Source: a virus
Virus record (IMG/VR): IMGVR_UViG_3300027816_000370
Location: 1 to 26,009 of that record
DNA: 26,009 nt
Strand: one strand, 5' to 3'
Below the pieces are notes generated by a model. That model was not told the origin of the DNA, searched no databases, and worked only from the letters and a program-made list of their open reading frames with translations. Position numbers and translations under genes: made by a program. The number at the start of each line of letters is the position of its first letter. Within the stretch, counting starts at the first letter, position 1. Of the stretch, positions 6,942 to 13,992 are shown in pieces.

Positions 6942-6947
6942 TATAAT
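6919..6947 (+). promoter_or_regulatory. Sigma70-type promoter
   Basis: TTGCCC (6919-6924), 17-nt spacer, perfect TATAAT (6942-6947) right after a stop codon. The following gene starts at 6973 with an AGGTGA ribosome-binding site, leaving a leader of about 20 nt. Confidence 0.6.
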
Positions 6948-6972
6948 AAAATGGGTAAGTAGGTGAGTGTTA

Positions 6973-7479
6973 ATGAAGGTTGTTGAAAGACACCGATACG
7001 AAAACGGAGAAATCTTTGAGACTAGATCTCTGAGGTTTCTCCCTTTTTATTACTCGGAAGAGATTGCTGAATCTCTGATGAAGATCATTCGTAATCAACT
7101 TACACCTGACTTGCTGACTAAAAAGTATCGCAAGGAGAATGAAACAAACCCAATGTACGGGCATTGTTATCATTCAACTCAAGCCCTATTTTATCTCATG
7201 GAACCTCACGATTTGATTCCAATGAGTGGAATAGATTACAGAGGTGATACACACTGGTGGTTGTATGATGACCGAGGAGTTATCTATGACACAACCGCAG
7301 ATCAGTATTACTCTGTGGGACAAGTTCCCCCACATGCTGTTGGAAAGAAAACAGCTTGGTATGGTTGGAAACAACGACCACACCAAAGATCTCTCACTTT
7401 AATCATGAGAGTTCTTGATGCTTGTAACATTGAGTATTGTTACGAAACCATCAAACCTCAGACGGGGGGCTTGACATAG
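6973..7479 (+). CDS. Cys/His protein, papain/transglutaminase-like phage family
   Basis: A 168-residue product from ATG 6973 (GTG 6967 is an alternative; AGGTGA favours 6973). The diagnostic parts are YGHCYHSTQALFYL with Cys65, GDTHWWLYDDRG with His94, and VIYDTTADQY with Asp106. I recall a widespread phage family with GHCYxxxEALYHL, then HWWL, then DPTAxQ. The ordered Cys-His-Asp suggests a papain/transglutaminase-like fold, but no substrate is known. Its last codons overlap the -35 of the next promoter. Confidence 0.7.
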   Translation: MKVVERHRYENGEIFETRSLRFLPFYYSEEIAESLMKIIRNQLTPDLLTKKYRKENETNPMYGHCYHSTQALFYLMEPHDLIPMSGIDYRGDTHWWLYDDRGVIYDTTADQYYSVGQVPPHAVGKKTAWYGWKQRPHQRSLTLIMRVLDACNIEYCYETIKPQTGGLT

Positions 7480-7499
7480 TTCTTTGTCTGATCTATACT
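7471..7499 (+). promoter_or_regulatory. Consensus sigma70 promoter
   Basis: TTGACA (7471-7476), 17-nt spacer, TATACT (7494-7499): the best host-type promoter in the window. It overlaps the end of the upstream gene. Transcription should begin near 7506, giving a leader of about 60 nt to the DUF262-HNH gene. Confidence 0.78.
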
Positions 7500-7565
7500 C
7501 AAAACATCAAAGACACGGACACAATCCCAACTCTTAATTGAGACGGTCAAAACTCCAAGTCCTAG

Positions 7566-8969
7566 ATGCAAACCTTACAAACAAAAACCATGAAAACTAA
7601 CACCAAAACGTACACTCTGACTGTATCTCAACTGGCTTCTCTACAAAAGGACACCAAGATTTATCTTGATGAAGCCTTCCAGTCCAATACACGTTGGAAT
7701 ACTGCAATGAATCAAGCATACATTAAGTCTGTGCTTGAAGGTAAAGCAATTACCCCCATTACTTTAGGTAAAATCTCTGATCTTTTGAGTTCTATTGAAC
7801 TTCATTATGGTCCTACTCATTCTGACTATCAATTTTTTAGGGATCTTCTAGATCAAGATTTCATCTATATCACGATTGATGGAAATAATCGTGATAACTG
7901 CATCTGCAAGTTCCTGAACAATGAGTTTCCCCTCTCTGAAGGGAAATACTATATTGAACACAATAACATTGTGTACTTTGAAGCGACTAAGAACAACAAG
8001 TATTTCAAAGATCTAGATGCAGAAGTTCGCAACTACATTGAGAACATTTCTCTGAACACTCTTGTAGTTTTGCAATCTGATCGTAAGGGTCTTGCTGAAC
8101 TGTTCAGTAACATTAATGAGGGTCTTCCCCTTAATAATCAAGAGAAACGCAACGCTACTCCTTGTCGTTTCGGTGCTCTTGTTAGGAATCTTGTTCAAAG
8201 TCACTTGAATGGATTTTCTATGTTGTATAGTTCTAAGAACATCAATCGTCGTTATCCCGATGAATTGGTTGTGACAATTTCCACAATCGTTGCTCATGGG
8301 ATAAAGAATCTGGATAAGAATACTCTAGATGCTGCTTATGGTGATTCTACGGTTGAGGTTATTTCTTTCAACAAAACCGCAACTATTGTTGAACAACTTT
8401 CTAAGATTGTTGTCAACTATGGTGCTGCTGGATTTGATGTTGGTGGTAAGAAAAACTCTAACCTGATTGACTTTGCAATGTTGTTGAACTATCTCAACAA
8501 TAACTCGATTGTCATCGAAGATTACGAAGCTTTCTACAACTGGTTCACTGAAAGTCAGGGAGAACGAATTGAAGATCCTACCATTCTCTACTATGGTAAA
8601 AAGGGTAATAATCCTCGTAGTTATGCTGGTCTTCTCCGTGGATCTTCTTCCAATTTCCTTCAAATCCGACTCAGTAAGTTGGTTGATTCCATCTCTTCTA
8701 CACCAGACAACGTTCTGACCTTCCGTGACAAAGATCGCAAGTATGATCCTAAGATTCGATTCTCTCTTTGGAAATCTCAGGGTGGGCGATGTGCATTGAC
8801 TGGTGAACCTATTGATGCACGTCACATCTACGATGGATCTGTGACTCATATCGACCATAAAGATCCTTGGTCGAAAGGTGGACAAACTACAGTTGAAAAT
8901 GCACAACTGGTATTTGCAAATGCAAATCTCCGTAAAGGTGCTCAACTCGTAGAAGTTCCCTCTCTTTGA
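7566..8969 (+). CDS. DUF262-HNH endonuclease
   Basis: A 467-residue protein. The N-terminal half shows DUF262 (ParB/sulfiredoxin-like) features: IDGNNRDNCICKFLNNEF (DGNNR at 105-109), where GmrS-type proteins have DGQQRL, and later NEGLPLNNQEKRNA. The last 70 residues form an HNH nuclease: RCALTG, then THIDHKDPWSKGG with His428/His431, VENAQL with Asn445, and ANLRKG. The DUF262-HNH order is that of GmrSD-type restriction nucleases acting on modified DNA. In a phage it may attack host or rival DNA, or act in its own DNA metabolism. ATG 7566 used; ATG 7590 is an alternative. A strong promoter precedes it and a helicase follows. Confidence 0.8.
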   Translation: MQTLQTKTMKTNTKTYTLTVSQLASLQKDTKIYLDEAFQSNTRWNTAMNQAYIKSVLEGKAITPITLGKISDLLSSIELHYGPTHSDYQFFRDLLDQDFIYITIDGNNRDNCICKFLNNEFPLSEGKYYIEHNNIVYFEATKNNKYFKDLDAEVRNYIENISLNTLVVLQSDRKGLAELFSNINEGLPLNNQEKRNATPCRFGALVRNLVQSHLNGFSMLYSSKNINRRYPDELVVTISTIVAHGIKNLDKNTLDAAYGDSTVEVISFNKTATIVEQLSKIVVNYGAAGFDVGGKKNSNLIDFAMLLNYLNNNSIVIEDYEAFYNWFTESQGERIEDPTILYYGKKGNNPRSYAGLLRGSSSNFLQIRLSKLVDSISSTPDNVLTFRDKDRKYDPKIRFSLWKSQGGRCALTGEPIDARHIYDGSVTHIDHKDPWSKGGQTTVENAQLVFANANLRKGAQLVEVPSL

Positions 8970-8984
8970 GAACTTATCTAATCC

Positions 8985-9050
8985 ATAAGGATCTCTGATC
9001 AATGGCCCTCTTGCCCCGCAACGGGTAAGAGGGTATTCTAGCTATGTTGA
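8985..9050 (+). promoter_or_regulatory. Variant cassette: hairpin plus promoter before helicase
   Basis: ATAAGGATCTC...GATCAAT block (shared with 6718), then a hairpin CCCTCTTGCCC/GGGTAAGAGGG (one wobble) with a 6-nt loop. Within it, TTGCCC (9011-9016), 17 nt and TATTCT (9034-9039) form a promoter. It is followed by AGCTATGTTGA, the tail of the repeated cassette. So it is a hybrid of both promoter types. Confidence 0.65.
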
Positions 9051-9061
9051 AACGCAATTCA

Positions 9062-9202
9062 ATGAATCTCCGACCACACCAAGAACGTGCAGTTGAGGTA
9101 ATGCAACTGCATAAAAAGGGTCAAATCATTGTTCCCACTGGTGGTGGTAAAACAATGAAGATGATCAAAGACGCAATGATTCAATTCCAGGAACAGAAAT
9201 GA
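9062..9202 (+). CDS. SF2 helicase, N-terminal part with Walker A
   Basis: A 46-residue frame: MNLRPHQERAVEVMQLHKKG then IIVPTGGGKT, i.e. the Q-like LRPHQ element and Walker A (motif I) of a superfamily 2 helicase. It stops at TGA 9200-9202, while the rest of the helicase begins at ATG 9199 in the -1 frame (ATGA overlap). An in-frame ATG at 9044 inside the cassette tail is less likely. In the cyanophage relatives I recall, the two parts are one protein. Either two coupled subunits are made or one base is missing from the AAA run at 9197-9199. Confidence 0.7.
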   Translation: MNLRPHQERAVEVMQLHKKGQIIVPTGGGKTMKMIKDAMIQFQEQK

Positions 9203-10308
9203 TCGAAATGCAATCACAAACTGAAAAAACGATTGTTGTTGTTGCTCCTCGTATTCTTCTCGCAGAACAACTTTGTTCCGAGTTTCTGGAGTTTATCACC
9301 AACGCAAGTGTGATGCACGTTCACAGTGGTGAAACTCATCACTTTTCGACTACCAAACCCCAAGAGATTTCTAACTGGTGGGTGAATACTCGTGGTCACA
9401 AACTAATCTTCACCACTTACAACTCTCTGGAGAGGTTGCAACAATCTCGCATCAAGGTTGACACCATTTACTTTGACGAAGCTCACAACTCCGTCAAACG
9501 CAACTTCTTCCCTGCAACTGAATACTTCAGTCAGGAAGCTGACCGTTGTTACTTCTTCACTGCGACTCCCAAACATTCACTCGCAGTTGGTAAGCCTGGG
9601 ATGAATGATGTAGAAGTTTATGGCCAAGTCATTTGTAATGTTCCTGCACCTGAACTTGTCGAAGGTGGTTACATCCTGCCTCCGAAAGTTATCGCAAAAC
9701 AACTTCCGATGGTAAAGTCTGGTAAGATTCCTGCAGATCGTGACTGTGAGAATCTGATTGAGACTCTGGATGAATGTGGTAAGGGTAAAGTGTTGATCTG
9801 TGCGAAAGCTACCAAACAGATCTCTGCACTGATGTCTGAGACTGACTTCATTCAACAACTGCAAGATCGCGGATTCTCTTACCTCTACATCACCGCAAAG
9901 ACTGGTGCAATTATTGATGGTAAGAAGGTGAATCGTGAGGTGTTCTTTGATACTCTCTCTGCATGGGGTAAGGATGACTCTAAGAAGTTCGTTGTTCTCC
10001 ACCACTCCATCCTTTCTGAGGGTATCAATGTGTCAGGTCTGGAAGGTGTCATCTTTATGCGTTCGATGGACTACATTGGTATCTCCCAAACCATCGGCCG
10101 TGTGATTCGGATGCACCATGATGATGCAGCTCGCATCCATAGTGGTGAACTTGTCCCTGGTGATGTTGACAACTATACCAAATCTTTCGGTCTAGTTGTT
10201 GTTCCTGTCTTCAACAAAGTTGGGATCTCTACTCACCAGAAGATCCAAGCTGTGGTGGATACGATCTTCCAAAAAGGAATGCCCGCTATTTCTGTCGTAA
10301 AACGATGA
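9199..10308 (+). CDS. SF2 DEAH helicase, main part
   Basis: A 369-residue product with ordered helicase motifs: Ia VVVAPRILLAEQ (about 13-24), IFTTYNSL, II DEAH (93-96), III FTATP (120-124), V SEGINVSGLEGVIF (about 273-286), VI QTIGRVIR (297-304). It lacks Walker A, which is in the overlapping upstream frame. I recall a closely similar single-chain DEAD/DEAH helicase as a conserved cyanomyovirus protein, related in type to UvsW/type III Res helicases. Role probably DNA repair, recombination or replication. The next gene overlaps its stop. Confidence 0.8.
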   Translation: MIEMQSQTEKTIVVVAPRILLAEQLCSEFLEFITNASVMHVHSGETHHFSTTKPQEISNWWVNTRGHKLIFTTYNSLERLQQSRIKVDTIYFDEAHNSVKRNFFPATEYFSQEADRCYFFTATPKHSLAVGKPGMNDVEVYGQVICNVPAPELVEGGYILPPKVIAKQLPMVKSGKIPADRDCENLIETLDECGKGKVLICAKATKQISALMSETDFIQQLQDRGFSYLYITAKTGAIIDGKKVNREVFFDTLSAWGKDDSKKFVVLHHSILSEGINVSGLEGVIFMRSMDYIGISQTIGRVIRMHHDDAARIHSGELVPGDVDNYTKSFGLVVVPVFNKVGISTHQKIQAVVDTIFQKGMPAISVVKR

Positions 10309-10859
10309 TGGAAAAGTGGGAAGTCTACGCTGAAGGCACCTTCAACAATATGAGGGCCAATGCACACAACTGGGAACGATCTTTCGATGACAAACGAAAG
10401 ATCTCCCGTGATTTTTACTACGGGGTTTTTGATGCAGGAAATCCCAACCCTACGAACCTGATCAGTGAACAAGCTTTGGAGAATCAACTCTCCAAACAAT
10501 ACAGGCTAAATACTCTGGATCACTACCACTCTCCACAATTTGTTGGTCGAATGATTATGGAGAATCGAGACAAATATCTAGAGGATTATGAAGAGTTCAA
10601 GAAGATCTTTCTGGTCTGCACACAACAAATTGTTGTGACCAAAAAGGAGAATGAATCTCTGTCATTCTTGACTGCACCTGACAAAGAAGATTATAAGGTT
10701 CTTGTACCTACCAATCTCAAGTACAACCATCTTGGTATCAGATTGTATCAGAGACAAGAGGGTAAAACTAGGTGGAAAAACTCCGATCCAATTGATTCCA
10801 ACATTCTGGAGATTCCTGAAGATCTGTTAGAATATGAGAAAAAGTATCTAGTAACGTAA
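10305..10859 (+). CDS. Conserved cyanophage protein coupled to helicase
   Basis: A 184-residue product (MMEKWEVYAEGTFNNMRANA...; ATG 10308 is equally possible). Recognisable stretches are FDAGNPNPTNLISEQALENQ, LDHYHSPQFVGRMIMENR and, near the end, EDLLEYEKKYLV. I recall the same blocks in a cyanomyovirus protein next to the DEAH helicase. No catalytic motif can be named, although the HYHSPQF segment is a possible active site. The ATGATG junction couples it to the helicase, so a joint role is likely. Confidence 0.68.
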   Translation: MMEKWEVYAEGTFNNMRANAHNWERSFDDKRKISRDFYYGVFDAGNPNPTNLISEQALENQLSKQYRLNTLDHYHSPQFVGRMIMENRDKYLEDYEEFKKIFLVCTQQIVVTKKENESLSFLTAPDKEDYKVLVPTNLKYNHLGIRLYQRQEGKTRWKNSDPIDSNILEIPEDLLEYEKKYLVT

Positions 10860-11299
10860 TGAACTACAAGTTTATACCAGATAAGTACCAACTATGTAAA
10901 AATGTAACTTGGGAAGATGTAATCAATAAAATGGATGTGGAGATCTACAATCAATCACACAAATTGATTGTAGACTATGGAATCGCTCCAACAATTATCT
11001 TACATGAAGACTATTATCCAGGATCTATTTCATCTGCATTTAACGAAGTCCAGCAAGATCTAAATATTGAAGTTCTTCACATTTATACTTCTCTTGGTAG
11101 AAATGCCAAGACTTTTGGTAGACATTGTGATACAATGGATGTAGTAATTGTTCAATCCATAGGGAGAATCTATTACGATTTTGATTGTGGATCTAGGGTA
11201 GAACTTAATCCAGGAGATGCACTCCACATTCCGAAAGGAATCTATCATAACCCCATTGTTTTTGAACCTAGAGTTACCCTGAGCTTTTCTTGGACATGA
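10859..11299 (+). CDS. Cupin/JmjC-like Fe(II) oxygenase-like protein
   Basis: A 146-residue product. The C-terminal half is a cupin pattern: FGRHCDTMDVVIVQSIGRIY with an HxD pair (His89, Asp91), ELNPGDALHIPKGIYH with distal His130, then RVTLSFSW. HxD...H is the metal site of JmjC/cupin-type 2-oxoglutarate oxygenases, and the LNPGDxLHIPxGxxH loop is typical of the cupin_4/JmjC group. Substrate unknown. It is short, so only the core barrel is present. It is directly followed by a second oxygenase-like gene (ATGA). Confidence 0.65.
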   Translation: MNYKFIPDKYQLCKNVTWEDVINKMDVEIYNQSHKLIVDYGIAPTIILHEDYYPGSISSAFNEVQQDLNIEVLHIYTSLGRNAKTFGRHCDTMDVVIVQSIGRIYYDFDCGSRVELNPGDALHIPKGIYHNPIVFEPRVTLSFSWT

Positions 11300-11838
11300 C
11301 CGCAGACTATAATGATTACATGTTTTATGCACCAATTTATCACTACGCAGTGAGAGATTGGAAGAATAAAAAAACTTCTTTGATGGAATTGTATAACAGG
11401 ATTGATAGAAACTTAGAAAGAAAAGATGATGACAGTGTGATTACAAATTATCATAAGGATTCACTTTCTATGATAGAAAGTATTTCCGAAATTTTTACTG
11501 ATGAGATCAATTTGTTTTGTGGTAAAGTTCAATCTCGATTCAAATTAGCCTGTGCATGGTTTGAATTGACTGATAAACATGCTTATCACTCAATGCACAA
11601 TCATGGATGTACGGGATACAGTTCGGTGTGTTACATCAAATACAATAGTGATGAACATAAACCCACACATTTTATGTCTCCTTTTCCAAACTTTTTAACT
11701 GGTCTTCAACTAACTTATACTCCAGAAGTTGATGAAGGCTCAATTATATTTTTTCCATCATATATCAGTCACTTTACTGAACCTAATTTGTCTGATGAGA
11801 ATAGACTAATCGTATCTTTTAATCTACAATCAGTTTGA
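11296..11838 (+). CDS. 2OG-Fe(II) oxygenase-like protein
   Basis: A 180-residue product from ATG 11296. It shows the layout of the phage 2OG-FeII_Oxy_5 group: HSMHNHGCTGYSSVCYIKYN (His101/His103), later DEGSIIFFPSYISHFTEPN with distal His159, and NRLIVSFN with Arg170 for 2-oxoglutarate. Such proteins are common in cyanophages. Targets are unknown; DNA base, protein or small-molecule hydroxylation are all possible. It forms a pair with the cupin-like gene before it. The next gene starts 2 bases after the stop. Confidence 0.75.
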   Translation: MTADYNDYMFYAPIYHYAVRDWKNKKTSLMELYNRIDRNLERKDDDSVITNYHKDSLSMIESISEIFTDEINLFCGKVQSRFKLACAWFELTDKHAYHSMHNHGCTGYSSVCYIKYNSDEHKPTHFMSPFPNFLTGLQLTYTPEVDEGSIIFFPSYISHFTEPNLSDENRLIVSFNLQSV

Positions 11839-11839
11839 G

Positions 11840-12229
11840 ATGATGTACCCCAACACAAGTATTCTTGATCCCGACAATGGCCCTACTGGATTTACCACTC
11901 CAGACTTCCAATTTGCTGCTATTCCATTTGGAAAAGAATACATGATCATTGCAGATGGCCAACAACTTGAAGTAGTCAAAACAAGACAACTTGCAGAGAT
12001 TCGGCTTGAACAATTAAAAAACTCGCATCGGACTCTGAAGAAGGGTACTAAGACCCCTGCACCACCAAAATCACAAAAAAAGGCGAAAACGTCTAGTGGC
12101 CGCAAGGGGTCTCAGGGACCAAAGCCAAAGGCCACCAAGGGTTCTACCAAGTCTCCTAAATCTAAGAGTGTGACAGTCAAGAAACCGTACACTCTTCATC
12201 CAAATCCATTGATGGATGCACTACTCTAG
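11840..12229 (+). CDS. Protein with histone H1-like basic tail
   Basis: A 129-residue product. Residues 1-62 are an ordinary phage-like domain (LDPDNGPTGFTTPDFQFAAI, then a helix QLAEIRLEQLKN). Residues 63-120 are a Lys/Pro/Ser/Thr/Gly-rich tail with blocks such as KKGTKTPAPPKSQKKAKT and KGSTKSPKSKS, like histone H1 C-termini, and probably bind nucleic acid. ATG 11840 or 11843. The last 60 bases double as a degenerate copy of the regulatory cassette. Confidence 0.7.
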   Translation: MMYPNTSILDPDNGPTGFTTPDFQFAAIPFGKEYMIIADGQQLEVVKTRQLAEIRLEQLKNSHRTLKKGTKTPAPPKSQKKAKTSSGRKGSQGPKPKATKGSTKSPKSKSVTVKKPYTLHPNPLMDALL

Positions 12230-12240
12230 CTATAGTTCAG
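12169..12240 (+). repeat. Cassette copy embedded in coding sequence
   Basis: TGTGACAGTC (12169-12178) matches the start of cassette copies 1 and 19106. Fifty bases on, TACTCT (12222-12227) and AGCTATAGTTCAGA match the promoter end (TATTCTAGC.ATGTTGAGA); the spacing is within one base of the 24264 copy. The inverted repeat and CGCCGA box are lost. It heads the gene at 12245. Confidence 0.5.
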
Positions 12241-12244
12241 AAAA

Positions 12245-12496
12245 ATGTCTATCGAAGAAAAACTCTTATCTTTGGGATTTGCATACAATGCAAAGGGGAA
12301 TGTTCTATCAAAACGTGTCTTACGAAAAAGTCAAATCCCCATAGGTTGTTTCTTCAAATCCTTAGAAACTGGTGTTGAGTTTTACTCTCAAAATCCAGAA
12401 GATGATACTAAGTGGGATCATCTTATTATGACAAGAGATTTTGAAGAAGTTCTACTTGACGAAACTGTTACTGCACAATCAATTCTTGAATTATGA
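12245..12496 (+). CDS. Small protein, W..MTxDF family, copy 1
   Basis: An 83-residue product (MSIEEKLLSLGFAYNAKGNV...). The C-terminal part KWDHLIMTRDFEEVLLDETV matches the product of 18483-18704 (LWNYVKMTDDFDVIHEVTF), so these are paralogues. Both start with a helix and a (G)F/Y-x-(Y/F) element, as in a small cyanophage family I recall. No function known. ATGA overlap with the next gene. Confidence 0.66.
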   Translation: MSIEEKLLSLGFAYNAKGNVLSKRVLRKSQIPIGCFFKSLETGVEFYSQNPEDDTKWDHLIMTRDFEEVLLDETVTAQSILEL

Positions 12497-12711
12497 CCAC
12501 AAAAACTAAAATGAAACGAGTTTGTGTTACTCCTCTCTCTAGTAAGGCTAAAAACCGATTCCATAACATTATGGATCAGTTTCATACCTGTACTGTTGAA
12601 CAAGAGAAGACTATTGATGGAGTTCCACATTTGTTTCTAGTTTCGATGAATGGTCAATACTGTTTCTGGGTTCCGAATAAAGGTAACGAACACTGGAAAG
12701 TTGAAAAGTGA
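12493..12711 (+). CDS. Small conserved cyanophage protein
   Basis: A 72-residue product with TPLSSKAKNRFHNIMDQ, then VEQEK, FLVSMNGQYCFWV and HWKVEK. I recall this VTPLxxKAKNR...VEQE...NxxYxFWV layout from several cyanophage small proteins. It is basic and probably a compact alpha/beta fold. ATGA upstream, GTGA downstream. Function unknown. Confidence 0.68.
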   Translation: MTTKTKMKRVCVTPLSSKAKNRFHNIMDQFHTCTVEQEKTIDGVPHLFLVSMNGQYCFWVPNKGNEHWKVEK

Positions 12712-12992
12712 CAGTCGAACTTTTTCATAAAGCTCCTAATGGTTATCATTATGAACAAGAAAAAGATTTCAAGAGAAATGTTACTGCTATCTGGTTACAT
12801 CATCATAGGAAGTATGACTTTAATCTTGGAAAACCAGTTAAAACCATCTGGGGATTCTACAATACAAAAACCAGACAATTCCACGCACCAGTTAATAGTC
12901 AGACAGTGGGAAGTGTAGTTGAGATTGAAAATACTACCCCATATACGGCTATGCCTATCAAAATAACTCCACTTGAAGCTGCATTTGCATGA
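12708..12992 (+). CDS. Hypothetical protein with GTG start
   Basis: A 94-residue product starting at GTG 12708 in a GTGA overlap with the previous gene. It begins MTVELFHKAPNGYHYEQEKD and contains IWLHHHRKYDFNLG and IWGFYNTKTRQFHAPVNS. His and aromatic residues are frequent but no metal motif is clear. ATGA overlap with the next gene. Family not recognised. Confidence 0.6.
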   Translation: MTVELFHKAPNGYHYEQEKDFKRNVTAIWLHHHRKYDFNLGKPVKTIWGFYNTKTRQFHAPVNSQTVGSVVEIENTTPYTAMPIKITPLEAAFA

Positions 12993-13165
12993 TTAAAAGT
13001 AAGAAAGAACTTATCAGGTATCTTGAAAACTACCATGAATCGAGATGTAGTGATCTTGCATCTGAAGGTAGAGAAAAAGATGCAATGTCCATCTACAGTG
13101 AAATTATTGTAGATGAAGAAGATCCAGATTCCTATTTGTTTATTTCCCTCCACAAAGTATTATGA
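12989..13165 (+). CDS. Small hypothetical protein
   Basis: A 58-residue product (MIKSKKELIRYLENYHESRC..., ending SYLFISLHKVL). The start is a basic helix and the middle acidic (VDEEDPDS). ATGA overlaps on both sides support it. Not recognised. Confidence 0.6.
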   Translation: MIKSKKELIRYLENYHESRCSDLASEGREKDAMSIYSEIIVDEEDPDSYLFISLHKVL

Positions 13166-13557
13166 AGTACAAAGTTGATTGGACCTCTCCAACTCAGGGT
13201 GTTCGCTCTACTACAGTTGACGCACTGACTTTGAACACGGCTCGAGAACAAGTTGAGTCAATGTATAGGGATCTTAAAGGATTCAAAGTAGTTTGCATTT
13301 CTCCTGTTTTCGAGAAAAAGGAATACGAAGAACCTGAGACTTACTCTACATCCAGTCAATCAGATAATCGTAGTTCTGATCCTGATGATTTTAATTTGAG
13401 TACGATTGTAGGAACTGCGGGCATTTGTATTGGTGCATTTATCGCACTTATTGGGTTGTTTAGTCTTCCTTCTGGTATCATCGCTCTAGTTATTGGTGGA
13501 CTCATTGGCTGGGGTGGTATGCAACTCGGCTTCTGGATTAGTGACAGAGGTTGGTGA
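13162..13557 (+). CDS. Membrane protein with two C-terminal helices
   Basis: A 131-residue product. Residues 1-50 form a small soluble domain (a beta strand VDALTLNTAREQVES, then YRDLKGFKVVCI). Residues 55-80 are a Ser/Asp/Glu-rich linker. Residues 83-126 hold two hydrophobic Gly-rich segments (VGTAGICIGAFIALIGLF; GIIALVIGGLIGWGGMQLGF) that form a membrane hairpin. It therefore displays a domain at the host membrane. The stop overlaps the next start (TGATG). Function unknown. Confidence 0.66.
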   Translation: MKYKVDWTSPTQGVRSTTVDALTLNTAREQVESMYRDLKGFKVVCISPVFEKKEYEEPETYSTSSQSDNRSSDPDDFNLSTIVGTAGICIGAFIALIGLFSLPSGIIALVIGGLIGWGGMQLGFWISDRGW

Positions 13558-13937
13558 TGGATTACATTACTCCAACGCATCAAGAAATTCTTGACGTATT
13601 AAATAGAGTCAACATTCAAATCATTGTTGACAACCATCCTATCTGTGATAGTAAACAGTATGATGGCTTTGTTATGAGTACCAAAGATTCTCGTAATAGT
13701 TCTGATCGCACACAATTCTTGTTGTGTGTTGAGGCCATGCAACAGAACTATACTGATTGGATTGGAGAAGTGAATCGCACATTAGCTCATGAAGCTCTTC
13801 ATGTAGCACAACTATGTAAATCTAAAGATGGTTTATTTTATCCTCTTGGATTTAGGAATGATGTAGAAAAAGAAGCTTTTGCGGTTCAAGAACAACCGAG
13901 AGAAGTTCTTCGTATTCTCAAAAAGTATTGTCTTTGA
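13557..13937 (+). CDS. HEALH putative zinc metallopeptidase
   Basis: A 126-residue product from ATG 13557. LAHEALHVAQLC contains the HExxH zincin motif (His78, Glu79, His82), and an acidic residue in EKEAFAVQE (about Glu106) could be the third ligand, as in gluzincin-like families. I recall small cyanophage proteins with a (R/A)HEA(V/L)HVxQ motif. Without a signal peptide it should act in the cytoplasm. Substrate unknown. A sigma70 promoter follows it. Confidence 0.7.
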   Translation: MDYITPTHQEILDVLNRVNIQIIVDNHPICDSKQYDGFVMSTKDSRNSSDRTQFLLCVEAMQQNYTDWIGEVNRTLAHEALHVAQLCKSKDGLFYPLGFRNDVEKEAFAVQEQPREVLRILKKYCL

Positions 13938-13941
13938 CCAT

Positions 13942-13970
13942 TGACAAATACGGACAAAACCCTTACACTA
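13942..13970 (+). promoter_or_regulatory. Sigma70-type promoter
   Basis: TTGACA (13942-13947), 17-nt spacer, TACACT (13965-13970), followed by ATAAAAG. It serves the gene at 13993; the leader would be short (about 15 nt) and lacks a clear ribosome-binding site. Confidence 0.72.
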
Positions 13971-13992
13971 TAAAAGTAATTCACAACTTACA

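Noticed and set aside
9190-9205. Programmed -1 frameshift joining the helicase frames
   Set aside because: No X-XXY-YYZ slippery heptamer; the ATGA overlap makes reinitiation or a missing base simpler.
12708-12718. Another cassette start GTGACAGTC
   Set aside because: The rest of the cassette is absent; these bases are the GTG start and next codons of a gene.
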